DNA of 64,000 bases from Bacteroidales bacterium UBA6397 (lineage in GTDB: Bacteria; Bacteroidota; Bacteroidia; Bacteroidales; UBA932), in the NCBI GenBank assembly GCA_002439875.1, contig DJQB01000016.1, positions 42,126-106,125 of the forward strand. The letters run 5' to 3'. Within the stretch, counting starts at the first letter, position 1. Each line of letters begins with the position of its first letter. The notes under the pieces were generated by a model that saw only the letters and a program-made list of their open reading frames with translations, ran no database searches and had not been told where the DNA came from. A program made the position numbers and the translations under genes. Below, in pieces: positions 16,368-24,097 of the stretch.

Positions 16368-16714
16368 TTGACAAGATTACCAACAATCAAACGAATCTCA
16401 TTCCTTATAGAACTGTCCTCAACATCCCTGCTGAAGTTATTCCTCCTTGGACTGATGTTTATCAATGAATCAAACTCGATAAAATCCTCTCCTTCAACTT
16501 CGGGATAAAGGTTAATACCCCACAAAGATTCCTGCATGGAGCCATCCTCCAACAGGAGTTTTTCCAAATCAGCGTGCAGTTCAGCATTCAATGCCAATAC
16601 CTTGCGGTCAACATCCACAACCCCCTTAACCATGTCACCATAAAATTCGAGAGCCATTTCCCTAAGTTGTTCCCTGCTGACAGGTTCACGAATAATTTCC
16701 ATACCAATTGTCAT
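16364..16714 (-). CDS. DUF5674 family protein
   Basis: 116 residues matching the DUF5674 pattern: REPVSREQLREMA near the N-terminus, VVDVDRKVLALNAELHADLE (about residues 36-55), the nearly invariant WGINLYPE (64-71) and DFIEFDSLINISPRRNN (76-92). Function unknown; the conserved HAD/E and DFxEFDS acidic residues could be catalytic. The ATG at 16714 is preferred, with a minus-strand TAGGTTTG box (about 16724-16731) directly upstream. Its stop overlaps the start of the downstream partner. Confidence 0.75.
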   Translation of the reverse strand: MTIGMEIIREPVSREQLREMALEFYGDMVKGVVDVDRKVLALNAELHADLEKLLLEDGSMQESLWGINLYPEVEGEDFIEFDSLINISPRRNNFSRDVEDSSIRNEIRLIVGNLVK

Positions 16715-16835
16715 CTTACCTCCGCAAACCTACATAAAATATTCGAGATTTCGAACACAACTTGATTTCGACGATCTGAAAAATATGTTACGGACCAAGA
16801 ACAATCACCAGACGTGTCCAGTGAAAGGATGTTTT

Positions 16836-17168
16836 CACCGGCCAAACATCATCTCGTTATTGTACTGCCGGTTGACCCAAAGCCAGAGGAACGTGTCGGG
16901 AACGGAATAATCCTTCATATCGACGGTGATGACGTCTTCTTTTAAGAAATTTGCGGATGGCAGCGTTGACAACGCTGGCTGTGGAGAGTTGTTAGCGGTT
17001 GATGAAAGTCGATGTGTTGACTATCCGTACGTGCGCCTCATTCGCAATGGCGGCCAGAACCCGTTTCTGGTTTTCTATAAGACCAGACATCTACTCAGCG
17101 AACTGCACCTTGTTCATCAGCAGGATGTTGTCAATGGATTTCCTTATCAGATCCATAGAGCACTCCAT
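16836..17168 (-). pseudogene. Second fragment of the ATPase 3' end
   Basis: Nearly the same bases as 14994-15310 (for example the shared stretch containing CATCTCGTTATTGTACTGCC), but with several frame-breaking changes and stop codons. It encodes remains of the winged-helix C-terminus only. Together with 14991-15955 it forms a direct repeat on either side of the DUF5674 pair. Confidence 0.75.
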
Positions 17169-17591
17169 AGGAATATACCATCTGGTTATAAATGGATTAT
17201 GAATCAATTCCATTGTATCTTATTCTTTTAGGCAAAGATTATTATTCATTTTGAATAATCTAAATCGAATAATCCTTTTTGGGTGATTTAAGGATAATTC
17301 ACTTTTGTCAACCCAACCCACCTTTCCGCCGGACAAAACGTGATATTTGGCCCTTTTGTCCTGTGATAAGCGAAATCACCGGACAACAAGATTCAATTCT
17401 ATTACCGCAAAATAAACGCATTATAAACATTCGGCCATAATAGACTGATTTACAAACATCAAGACAAAAACTTAGGTTGTCTATTGCGCTATTTTGACGA
17501 AAACAGCCGTGCGAAATGCGTTATTATGACGGTTTTCGGTGGTTGAGACTTGCTTAATTTGACACCAGAGCCACTATTCACTGGATTACTA
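17169..17591. other. AT-rich gap with CCGGACAAA words
   Basis: No gene seen. It contains an inverted repeat GGACAAAA (17331-17338) / TTTTGTCC (17354-17361) and a further CCGGACAA (about 17389-17396), the same word family that ends the ATPase remnants. Confidence 0.5.
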
Positions 17592-18305
17592 CTATTTGCT
17601 GACATACTTTCCTGAGATGTCGTTCCACCTCGGAATTTCAAGCAGTACGCCGTAATGCTTCTCGTAACTCTTAATCAGATTGTCCTTCCAATGCAAGGCT
17701 ATGGTAACTCTCGTGTCAGGATATTGGTAAATCACCTCCTCCATGGCGGCCAGAAAATCCTCAAGACTCTCGAATGGCTTGAAATCAGCGTGTTCAGAGT
17801 ACCATGTAGCAGGGCGGATGTTCACAATCACTTTGTTCTTATACTGAACTTTTACAGGCCATGAACTGCTGGAACTGCATATTTCCCAAAGGTTTTTCAA
17901 CCAAACACGCTCAATCTCCACAACTCCTTTTTCCATCTTATATTTTATAAGAAGATGCTTGGAGTGAAGTTTCCATGGTTTGTCTATCACGAGATTGATA
18001 AAACTCCGGAACGCCGCGATGTCGAAGTTCGGACTGCCCGTGAAAGACTTTACCTCCAGCCAGTCTGATTTCAAATCATCAGGGTTGAGCCAAAAATCAG
18101 GCGATGCCTGCCCTTCGTTGTGAATATGCACAATTTCCTTGCTCGTCATCCATTTGTCGAGCCATTCTTCAAGTATGTTACCGATGATGTTATTTTGTTC
18201 AACGGTTATTCCAAAATCACGAAGATTGAATTTAACGAGTCCTTTTGCTCCTTCCATTCCGAAGTCCTCGACAAGGGCGTTGTATAATCTTTCTGACGAA
18301 TCCAT
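17592..18305 (-). CDS. NgoBV/NlaIV-type type II restriction endonuclease
   Basis: 237 residues aligning along their whole length with the NgoBV family (NlaIV and NgoBV recognise GGNNCC): VKFNLRDFGITVEQNNIIGN, EEWLDKW, then PDFWLNPDD followed by LEVKSF, which gives a PD-(D/E)xK-like nuclease core (Asp of PDF, Glu-x-Lys of LEVK), and RPATWYSE plus FESLEDFLAAMEEVIYQYPD near the end. It is next to a C5 methyltransferase on the same strand, the expected restriction-modification pair. The start ATG at 18305 sits in a GAATATG context. The specificity is inferred from the family. Confidence 0.85.
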   Translation of the reverse strand: MDSSERLYNALVEDFGMEGAKGLVKFNLRDFGITVEQNNIIGNILEEWLDKWMTSKEIVHIHNEGQASPDFWLNPDDLKSDWLEVKSFTGSPNFDIAAFRSFINLVIDKPWKLHSKHLLIKYKMEKGVVEIERVWLKNLWEICSSSSSWPVKVQYKNKVIVNIRPATWYSEHADFKPFESLEDFLAAMEEVIYQYPDTRVTIALHWKDNLIKSYEKHYGVLLEIPRWNDISGKYVSK

Positions 18306-18494
18306 ATTCTAAAAACTCAACTTTCGCAAGTAGACAATTGCTTGCTGTATAAAACATTATCTCACGTTCGAGGGTGATTGCCCACCTACATCAATTTACG
18401 TTACCCTCTCCTAAATTCCTCTCCCTCGGGGGAGGGACTTGCTTTCACTGCCAGCAGTGAAGAACAGCGGTGTTTCGCAAATGCGAAACTTGAA

Positions 18495-20303
18495 TTAAAA
18501 AGTTAAAGTGTCCAACAATCGTTCGGCAACAGCTTTGATGACAGGCACTACAACAGTGTTGCCTAAAAGGTCAAAGCCGTCTTTCTCACTGACATTGAAC
18601 TTAATATTATCAGGATAGCCAAAAAGACGCAGACCCTCCCTTAAAGACAACCTTCTGAGTCCACCATTATCTCCAACATATAACTTTTGCATATCCATTG
18701 CGACAAGTGTAGGAGCTATTTCATTAGGTGACAACACTTTATTAATTTCAAAACTTAACTTGCCAGCAACGATATTATACCCTTTGGGTTTAGTTGTGTC
18801 GTACTCTCTATGAGTTGTCACAACGCCGCTTTCATTCTTCTCTCGGATGAGTTTTTTTGGATATTCAAATTTCAGATACCCCTTTTGTGTTAAATCATCC
18901 AGCATTTCTCCAAGGGCAGGAGAATCATAAAAAGTCTGTATCTGTTCCTTTGTCAGAGGCATCCCATCCATCCAGTCGACACCAATAATTTCCGCCCATT
19001 TTTTCTTTCGTCTTTCGGTCAAAATGGTATCAAGAAGCCGCTTTTGTTCAACAGAGACAGCACCCTTGATTTCTAAATCCCAACTATGAATGTTGGTGTT
19101 CCCCCCTCTTTTGTCCTTTATTGATTTACCATATAGCTCTTCTATTTTGAAATGCATTAGTAACGTTCTTATAAAAGGAGTGTCAACTGTCGGCAATCCT
19201 GATTCAAGAATATCCCCAAGTTTACTTTCAGACACAGGAAAGTTGTCCAGATTTGGTTTGCTGCAGGTGCTGCCAACTATGTATATTCTTTTACGTTCTT
19301 GTGGCACACCAAAATATTTGGAATTAAGCACGCGAAAAGCAAACTTGTAGTTTAATGCGGTAAGTCTATCTACAATTACCTGTAGAGTTTTTCCTCCATC
19401 ATGATTTACAAGTCCTTCAACATTTTCAAGGATAAAACCCTTAGGTCGTTTATTCCTTAATATGCGTTCGACTTCAAAAAACATAGTTCCACGCGTATCA
19501 GCAAAGCCTTGTCTTTTTCCTGCGGAACTGAACGCCTGACAAGGGAAACCGGCACAAAGAATGTCAAAGTCAGGGATATTCCTTGTTTCGACTTTGGTAA
19601 TGTCACCCATAATTGTTTCGGACGGATGATTGTCACGTAAGACCTTGACAGCATGTGGTTTAATTTCCGAAGAAAAAACACATGTCGGTATCAACCCTTT
19701 TTCTTTGGCAGCCAGTTCCAACCCACAACGTATGCCGCCGATGCCAGCGAACAAATCGATGAAACGCAACACGCCTCGTTCATTACATACTGCAATGTCC
19801 GGTTGTTCCAATGACCGGTTCACTACATTAGCGATGTCCTTTCCAGTAAGCATTTTCGGTGCGAATGGGATTTCTTTGCCGCTTTTAGGAAATGTTTGTA
19901 TTATCAGTTGGTTAATATCCAACGGCTCGGCAAGAATTTCTTCTCCCAAGGAAAAGACAAGGTATGCCCCATTCGGGTCAGGATATTTCAATCGCTCCAT
20001 TTCTGCCTGCTCTTTGACAGAGGAGTTTACGCAAGGAAAAAGATGATAACCCTTTTGTGGATTCTGGGTATTGTATATCAATACATAATCTGGCAAAACG
20101 CTTGACAGGATACCGCCATTTCTCTGAGAAAACAGATTTTGGTTTAAACGTATATTGTATAGTTTCTCATATCTTTGAGTCTTTTCTCCCAATATCCAAT
20201 CCAATTGAGACTTTTCTCCTCGGTACGCTCCCAAAAGGAATGTTCTGTCTTTATGGTCAATGTATCTAAACATATTTGATGTCTTTATCGGAATCAGTCT
20301 CAA
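18495..20303 (-). CDS. DNA cytosine-5 methyltransferase of the NgoBV/NlaIV-type system
   Basis: 602 residues. C5-methyltransferase motifs in order: I FIDLFAGIGG (about 180), IV GFPCQAFSSAGKRQGFAD (about 255, catalytic Cys in PCQ), VI FILENVEGL (about 295), VIII QERKRIYIVG (about 340), then a long target-recognition region, IX RRLSLREGLRLFGYPD (about 555) and X LLGNTVVVPVI (about 580). It protects host DNA from the adjacent endonuclease. The first ~175 residues precede motif I and are extra compared with compact C5 enzymes; I recognise no domain there. A TAAGTTTG box (20333-20340, minus) lies 30 bases upstream. Confidence 0.9.
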   Translation of the reverse strand: MRLIPIKTSNMFRYIDHKDRTFLLGAYRGEKSQLDWILGEKTQRYEKLYNIRLNQNLFSQRNGGILSSVLPDYVLIYNTQNPQKGYHLFPCVNSSVKEQAEMERLKYPDPNGAYLVFSLGEEILAEPLDINQLIIQTFPKSGKEIPFAPKMLTGKDIANVVNRSLEQPDIAVCNERGVLRFIDLFAGIGGIRCGLELAAKEKGLIPTCVFSSEIKPHAVKVLRDNHPSETIMGDITKVETRNIPDFDILCAGFPCQAFSSAGKRQGFADTRGTMFFEVERILRNKRPKGFILENVEGLVNHDGGKTLQVIVDRLTALNYKFAFRVLNSKYFGVPQERKRIYIVGSTCSKPNLDNFPVSESKLGDILESGLPTVDTPFIRTLLMHFKIEELYGKSIKDKRGGNTNIHSWDLEIKGAVSVEQKRLLDTILTERRKKKWAEIIGVDWMDGMPLTKEQIQTFYDSPALGEMLDDLTQKGYLKFEYPKKLIREKNESGVVTTHREYDTTKPKGYNIVAGKLSFEINKVLSPNEIAPTLVAMDMQKLYVGDNGGLRRLSLREGLRLFGYPDNIKFNVSEKDGFDLLGNTVVVPVIKAVAERLLDTLTF

Positions 20304-20368
20304 CAGCCCATCTATATGTGATTCCCTGACCGCAAACTTACGTAAAATCTGCGATTATTACACCATAT

Positions 20369-20863
20369 TCATAATAAAGCACCGAAATATTCGGGAAAAG
20401 CGGATTTGAGGGAAGGCTTGGCGACTTCCTGGAGGGGGATCATCACGAAGGGGCGGTTCTCGATGTCTTTGTGGGGGATGATGAGGTCGGGAGCATCAAT
20501 GCGGTCGGTGCCGTAGAAGAGGATGTCAATGTCGATGATGCGGGAATGGTAGACGCGGTTGCCTGAGCCGTCATATTCAGGAGGGTCGGTTCTGCCCATC
20601 GCGCGCTCGATCGCCTTGATTTTGCGCAGGACTTCCGTGGCCGCGTCTTCCACCGGGACATCGGGTCTGAATGTTCTGTAAAGCACAACAGCGTTCAGGA
20701 ACTTTCCGCCGGAAAATCCCATCGGTTTGGTCTCGATAAGCCGCGAAAGTGCCGTGTAATGGCCTTCAAAGGCCTCGTCCATGCGACGGAGAGCCTCCTC
20801 GATGTTCTTCTCGCGGCCGCCGAGGTTGCTGCCAAGGGAAAAATATATGCTGACGAATGCCAT
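20369..20863 (-). CDS. folK: 2-Amino-4-hydroxy-6-hydroxymethyldihydropteridine pyrophosphokinase
   Basis: 164 residues of the HPPK family, which transfers pyrophosphate from ATP to 6-hydroxymethyl-7,8-dihydropterin in folate synthesis. Visible: FSLGSNLGGREKNI at the N-terminus, FLNAVV (about 56), and the signature SRIIDIDILFYG (about 107-118) whose Asp residues bind magnesium, then IPHKDIENRPFVMIPL. Stand-alone, no fusion with FolB or FolP. It lies 65 bases from the methyltransferase promoter, so it marks the right border of the island. Confidence 0.93.
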   Translation of the reverse strand: MAFVSIYFSLGSNLGGREKNIEEALRRMDEAFEGHYTALSRLIETKPMGFSGGKFLNAVVLYRTFRPDVPVEDAATEVLRKIKAIERAMGRTDPPEYDGSGNRVYHSRIIDIDILFYGTDRIDAPDLIIPHKDIENRPFVMIPLQEVAKPSLKSAFPEYFGALL

Positions 20864-20953
20864 CGTCCCAATCTAAAATGGTAGCCGCTAAATTACTTAT
20901 GAATATTCAAACTAAAGCAGAGCGGCCAAAATGCAATGCTTGAATATGTCAGA

Positions 20954-21427
20954 TCAGGAATTCGGCTCCTTTGAATAGTCCGGGCCGGTGCCTGGATCCA
21001 CACGACCGGCAGCGGAGTCAACATCGTCCAGACCAAGCTCCAGGCGGGCCTCGTCGGAAAGCATGGACTGATCCCAAGCCGGATCAAAGACCAGTTCCAC
21101 GTTGCACGATTTGATGCCAGGAACGTCAGTGACGTTTCTCTGCACCTCGTCAAGCACCTCATCAGCCATAGGACAGTTCGGAGCGGTGAAGGTCATCTTG
21201 ATGAAAGCCTCGTGCTTCTTGTTGATCACAAGCTCGTAAATGAGGCCAAGGTCATAGATGTTGACCGGGATCTCAGGATCATAGACCTGCTTCAGAGCCA
21301 GAACCACATTGTCATACAGCGGTGCGAGCGCCTTGACGTCCTCAGCGGAAAGAACCTCACTCTCCTGCTCCACCTGCGGCTCCTGAGCGGTTGCCTTATC
21401 TTCTTCCTTTTTCTTGAATATGCTCAT
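20954..21427 (-). CDS. DUF59/MIP18-type iron-sulfur assembly protein
   Basis: 157 residues from ATG at 21427; an upstream in-frame TTG is less likely. A charged N-terminal tail (KKKEEDKATAQEPQ) leads into a MIP18/SufT-like domain: VYDPEIPVNIYDLGLIY (about 49-65), MTFTAPNCPMADEV (about 79-92) with the conserved Cys, and DPAWDQSMLSDEARLELG. Proteins of this type help mature Fe-S proteins. It is followed upstream on the strand by sufE and sufS, giving the order sufS-sufE-DUF59, consistent with one Fe-S assembly operon. Confidence 0.85.
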   Translation of the reverse strand: MSIFKKKEEDKATAQEPQVEQESEVLSAEDVKALAPLYDNVVLALKQVYDPEIPVNIYDLGLIYELVINKKHEAFIKMTFTAPNCPMADEVLDEVQRNVTDVPGIKSCNVELVFDPAWDQSMLSDEARLELGLDDVDSAAGRVDPGTGPDYSKEPNS

Positions 21428-21487
21428 ATAATACTTAATCAAACAATTATATTCTTCAATATGTCTAAAGACAACTTACATAACACG

Positions 21488-21901
21488 CTAACTGTTCTCC
21501 AAAGCCACTGCCTTGATGGTGTCTATCATAGAGACGAGACCATTGGCTCTGGTCGGGGACAGATTCTCCTTAAGGCCGATCTTGTTGATGAAACTGAAAT
21601 CGTCAGCAGCGATCTCTTTAGGAGTACGGCCTGAATAGACGCTAATCAGAAGGGAAATTATACCCTTTGTGATGATAGCGTCGCTGTCCGCCCTGAAGTA
21701 AAGTTTTCCATTCTCAAGACGCCAATCCAGCCAAACCCTTGACTGGCATCCCTTAATCAACTTATCCTCAGTCTTTTCCGCTTCCGGATACGCTTCCAGA
21801 TTCTTTCCCAAGTCGATGAGATACTCGTATTTGTCGAGCCATTCATCGTACATCGAGAAATCGTCAATAACAGACTGTTTTGCTTCCTCCAATGAGTTCA
21901 T
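21488..21901 (-). CDS. sufE: SufE sulfur-acceptor protein
   Basis: 137 residues from the ATG at 21901 (MNSLEEAKQS); a TTG six codons earlier extends the frame but is less plausible. SufE accepts persulfide sulfur from SufS at the Cys of IKGCQSRVWL, which is present (about residue 53). ISLLISVYSGRTPKEI is also typical. It lies 61 bases upstream of the DUF59 gene and 111 bases downstream of sufS, with a hairpin (21958-22007) in that gap. Confidence 0.9.
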   Translation of the reverse strand: MNSLEEAKQSVIDDFSMYDEWLDKYEYLIDLGKNLEAYPEAEKTEDKLIKGCQSRVWLDWRLENGKLYFRADSDAIITKGIISLLISVYSGRTPKEIAADDFSFINKIGLKENLSPTRANGLVSMIDTIKAVALENS

Positions 21902-21957
21902 TTCAAATAACAATTTCAAATATCAAAATATACAAGTAACATCAAAGGTTGAAGAGT

Positions 21958-22007
21958 CTGTCACTTCCATGCTTCGGCAGGCTCAGCAACCGAAATCTCA
22001 GTGACAG
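21958..22007 (-). terminator. Hairpin between sufS and sufE
   Basis: CTGTCACT (21958-21965) pairs with AGTGACAG (22000-22007); the loop holds degraded REP-like words (TTCGGCAGGCTCAG). It may tune expression within the operon rather than end it. Confidence 0.4.
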
Positions 22008-22011
22008 CAAC

Positions 22012-23241
22012 CTAAACCAACATCGCAATCGCCTTGTCTAGCGACTTAATGAAATATTCCGCCTCCTCCATCGTGTTGTACGGAGCGAGGGACGCGCGAA
22101 GCATTCCAGTGACCCCGAACCTGTCCATAATCGGCTCGGCGCACATCTGGCCGGAACGCACAGCGATTCCCATCTTGTCCAAAATCAGAGCCAGATCCTC
22201 GTGATGCGCTCCATCCACAGAGAACGAGAAGAGAGGAATCTTCGCCTCCGTTCCACGTGGAACGCCATAAAGATGGATTCTCGGATCACTCGTCAGAGCG
22301 TGAAGCAAGTACTCAGACACAGTATGCTGATTATCAAGCAATTCTTTATCATTCATCAATTTAGCCACATCAATAGCAGGCTTCAAAGTCGGAATTGAGT
22401 TGATGTTCTGTGTCCCGGCCTCGAATTTCTCCGGAAGCGGAGCGTAGGTCGTACCGGAAAATTTCACGGTAGCGATCATCTCTCCACCACCCTGATACGG
22501 AACCATCTGATCCAACCACTTGCGCTTTCCGTAAAGGGCACCGGTTCCTGTCGCGGCATAGAGTTTATGTCCGGAAAAGGCGTAGAAATCACAGTCAACA
22601 TCCTGAACGTCAGCGCCTTCGTGCACCATTCCCTGAGCTCCGTCGATCAAAACAGGACAACCAACTGAATGACAAACCCTTACAATTTCCTTAACAGGAT
22701 TTACAATGCCAAGCACATTGGAAATCTGGGCGACAGCTACAATCCTCGTTTTAGGATTCAGTAAAGACTTCAATCCGTCAAGGTTCAGATGTCCTTCGTC
22801 ATCGACATGAAGAACCCTCAATGTAGCCTTTTTCCTTTGACAAAGCATCTGCCACGGAACAATGTCGGAATGGTGCTCGGCCTCGGAAACGATGATCTCG
22901 TCTCCTTCGTGGACGAAAGTCTCACCGAAAGAAAACGCGACAAGGTTGATGGATCCAGTCGTACCGGAAGTGAATATCACCTCTTCACGGGCAGATGCGT
23001 TGATATATTTCTTTACCGCATCGCGGGTGCTTTCGTACTCCTCAGTGGCATCGACAGCGAGTTTGTGGACCGCGCGGTGAATGTTAGCGTTCGCTCCGAC
23101 CGTCAGCTCGGTCCACTTGTTGATGACCGACTGCGGACGCTGAGCTGTGGCGGCGTTGTCAAAATAGACAAGCGGCTTGCCATAGACGGTTTGCGAAAGC
23201 GCCGGAAACATATTTCTGAGTTCTTGAATATTCATTGTCAA
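22012..23241 (-). CDS. sufS: SufS cysteine desulfurase
   Basis: 409 residues, class V PLP enzyme taking sulfur from L-cysteine for Fe-S clusters. PLP lysine in FYAFSGHKLYAATGTG (about residue 227), and the catalytic Cys in VRSGQMCAEPIM (about 364) in the SufS-type RxGxxC context. Starts MTMNIQELRNMFP; the second Met (two codons in) is an alternative. A minus-strand TATCTTTG box (23260-23267) is 19 bases upstream. SufB, C and D are not in this window. Confidence 0.93.
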   Translation of the reverse strand: MTMNIQELRNMFPALSQTVYGKPLVYFDNAATAQRPQSVINKWTELTVGANANIHRAVHKLAVDATEEYESTRDAVKKYINASAREEVIFTSGTTGSINLVAFSFGETFVHEGDEIIVSEAEHHSDIVPWQMLCQRKKATLRVLHVDDEGHLNLDGLKSLLNPKTRIVAVAQISNVLGIVNPVKEIVRVCHSVGCPVLIDGAQGMVHEGADVQDVDCDFYAFSGHKLYAATGTGALYGKRKWLDQMVPYQGGGEMIATVKFSGTTYAPLPEKFEAGTQNINSIPTLKPAIDVAKLMNDKELLDNQHTVSEYLLHALTSDPRIHLYGVPRGTEAKIPLFSFSVDGAHHEDLALILDKMGIAVRSGQMCAEPIMDRFGVTGMLRASLAPYNTMEEAEYFIKSLDKAIAMLV

Positions 23242-23259
23242 ACCTCCTATTCAATCTTG

Positions 23260-23267
23260 CAAAGATA
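23260..23267 (-). promoter_or_regulatory. -7 box for the suf genes
   Basis: TATCTTTG on the minus strand, a perfect TAnnTTTG, 19 bases before sufS; no clear -33 word. Confidence 0.5.
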
Positions 23268-23481
23268 ATCAAAAGCATCGGAAGAATGGATGGTTATTGA
23301 AATGATGGTGGGCGAATATTAATGTATATAACTTCAATAAATACCACAGGTCACTGAACCCACAGTTGCTGAGCTTGTAGCAACATAAAATCAACAGACA
23401 AAATATTCATAGAAAGAACACAGAAAGGGAGCGAATTGGCGCAAAAAGTGCTAATTTTGCCTTGAACAAAAATCTTTGAAT

Positions 23482-24069
23482 ATGATAGATTACATCAGAG
23501 GTATGATAGTCGAGCTCTCCCCTGCCGAGCTGATTCTTGAGAATAATGGAATCGGGTATAGTATCCTTATTTCATTGCAGACTTTTCAGGCACTTCAGGA
23601 TAAGAAAGAGGCAAAGGCTTACATATTCCATTACCTTCGTGAGGATGCAGAGTTGTACTACGGATTTGCTACGAAAGATGAGCGGGAATTGTTTGAACTG
23701 CTGATCAGCGTGTCAGGGATAGGAGTGAACTCGGCCAGAATGATGCTGTCTTCGCTCTCTGCCGAGGAAATAAGGCATGCAATTCTTTCGGAGGACATAG
23801 CAAGGATCAAGAGTGTGAAAGGGATCGGAGTAAAGAGTGCTCAGAGGCTTGTGCTGGAACTGAAAGACAAAATCGTAAAGGGTGAAGGAGCGGATTCAAC
23901 AGAACTGTTCGGAGGCAACCGCAGCGAAATCGTCGAAGAAGCCAGCCGAGCACTCGTCATGCTCGGTTTCGCCAAACCAGCAGTCAACAAAGCCATCCAG
24001 GCCGTCCTCAAGGCCAATCCTAACGCAAAAGTCGAGCAAATCATCAAGTCGGCGTTGCAGATGATGTAG
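23482..24069 (+). CDS. ruvA: Holliday junction DNA helicase subunit RuvA
   Basis: 195 residues from ATG at 23482 (MIDYIRGMIVELSPAELI), preferred over an in-frame TTG two codons earlier. The OB-fold start, the helix-hairpin-helix pair (SVSGIGVNSARMMLS and SVKGIGVKSAQRLVLELKDK) and the C-terminal RuvB-binding domain (ALVMLGFAKPAVNKAI) are all present. It tetramerises on four-way junctions and works with RuvB, encoded 9 kb away at 32875-33906. Confidence 0.95.
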   Translation: MIDYIRGMIVELSPAELILENNGIGYSILISLQTFQALQDKKEAKAYIFHYLREDAELYYGFATKDERELFELLISVSGIGVNSARMMLSSLSAEEIRHAILSEDIARIKSVKGIGVKSAQRLVLELKDKIVKGEGADSTELFGGNRSEIVEEASRALVMLGFAKPAVNKAIQAVLKANPNAKVEQIIKSALQMM

Positions 24070-24097
24070 ATAAATATCTGCCGTTAATATACAAGTT

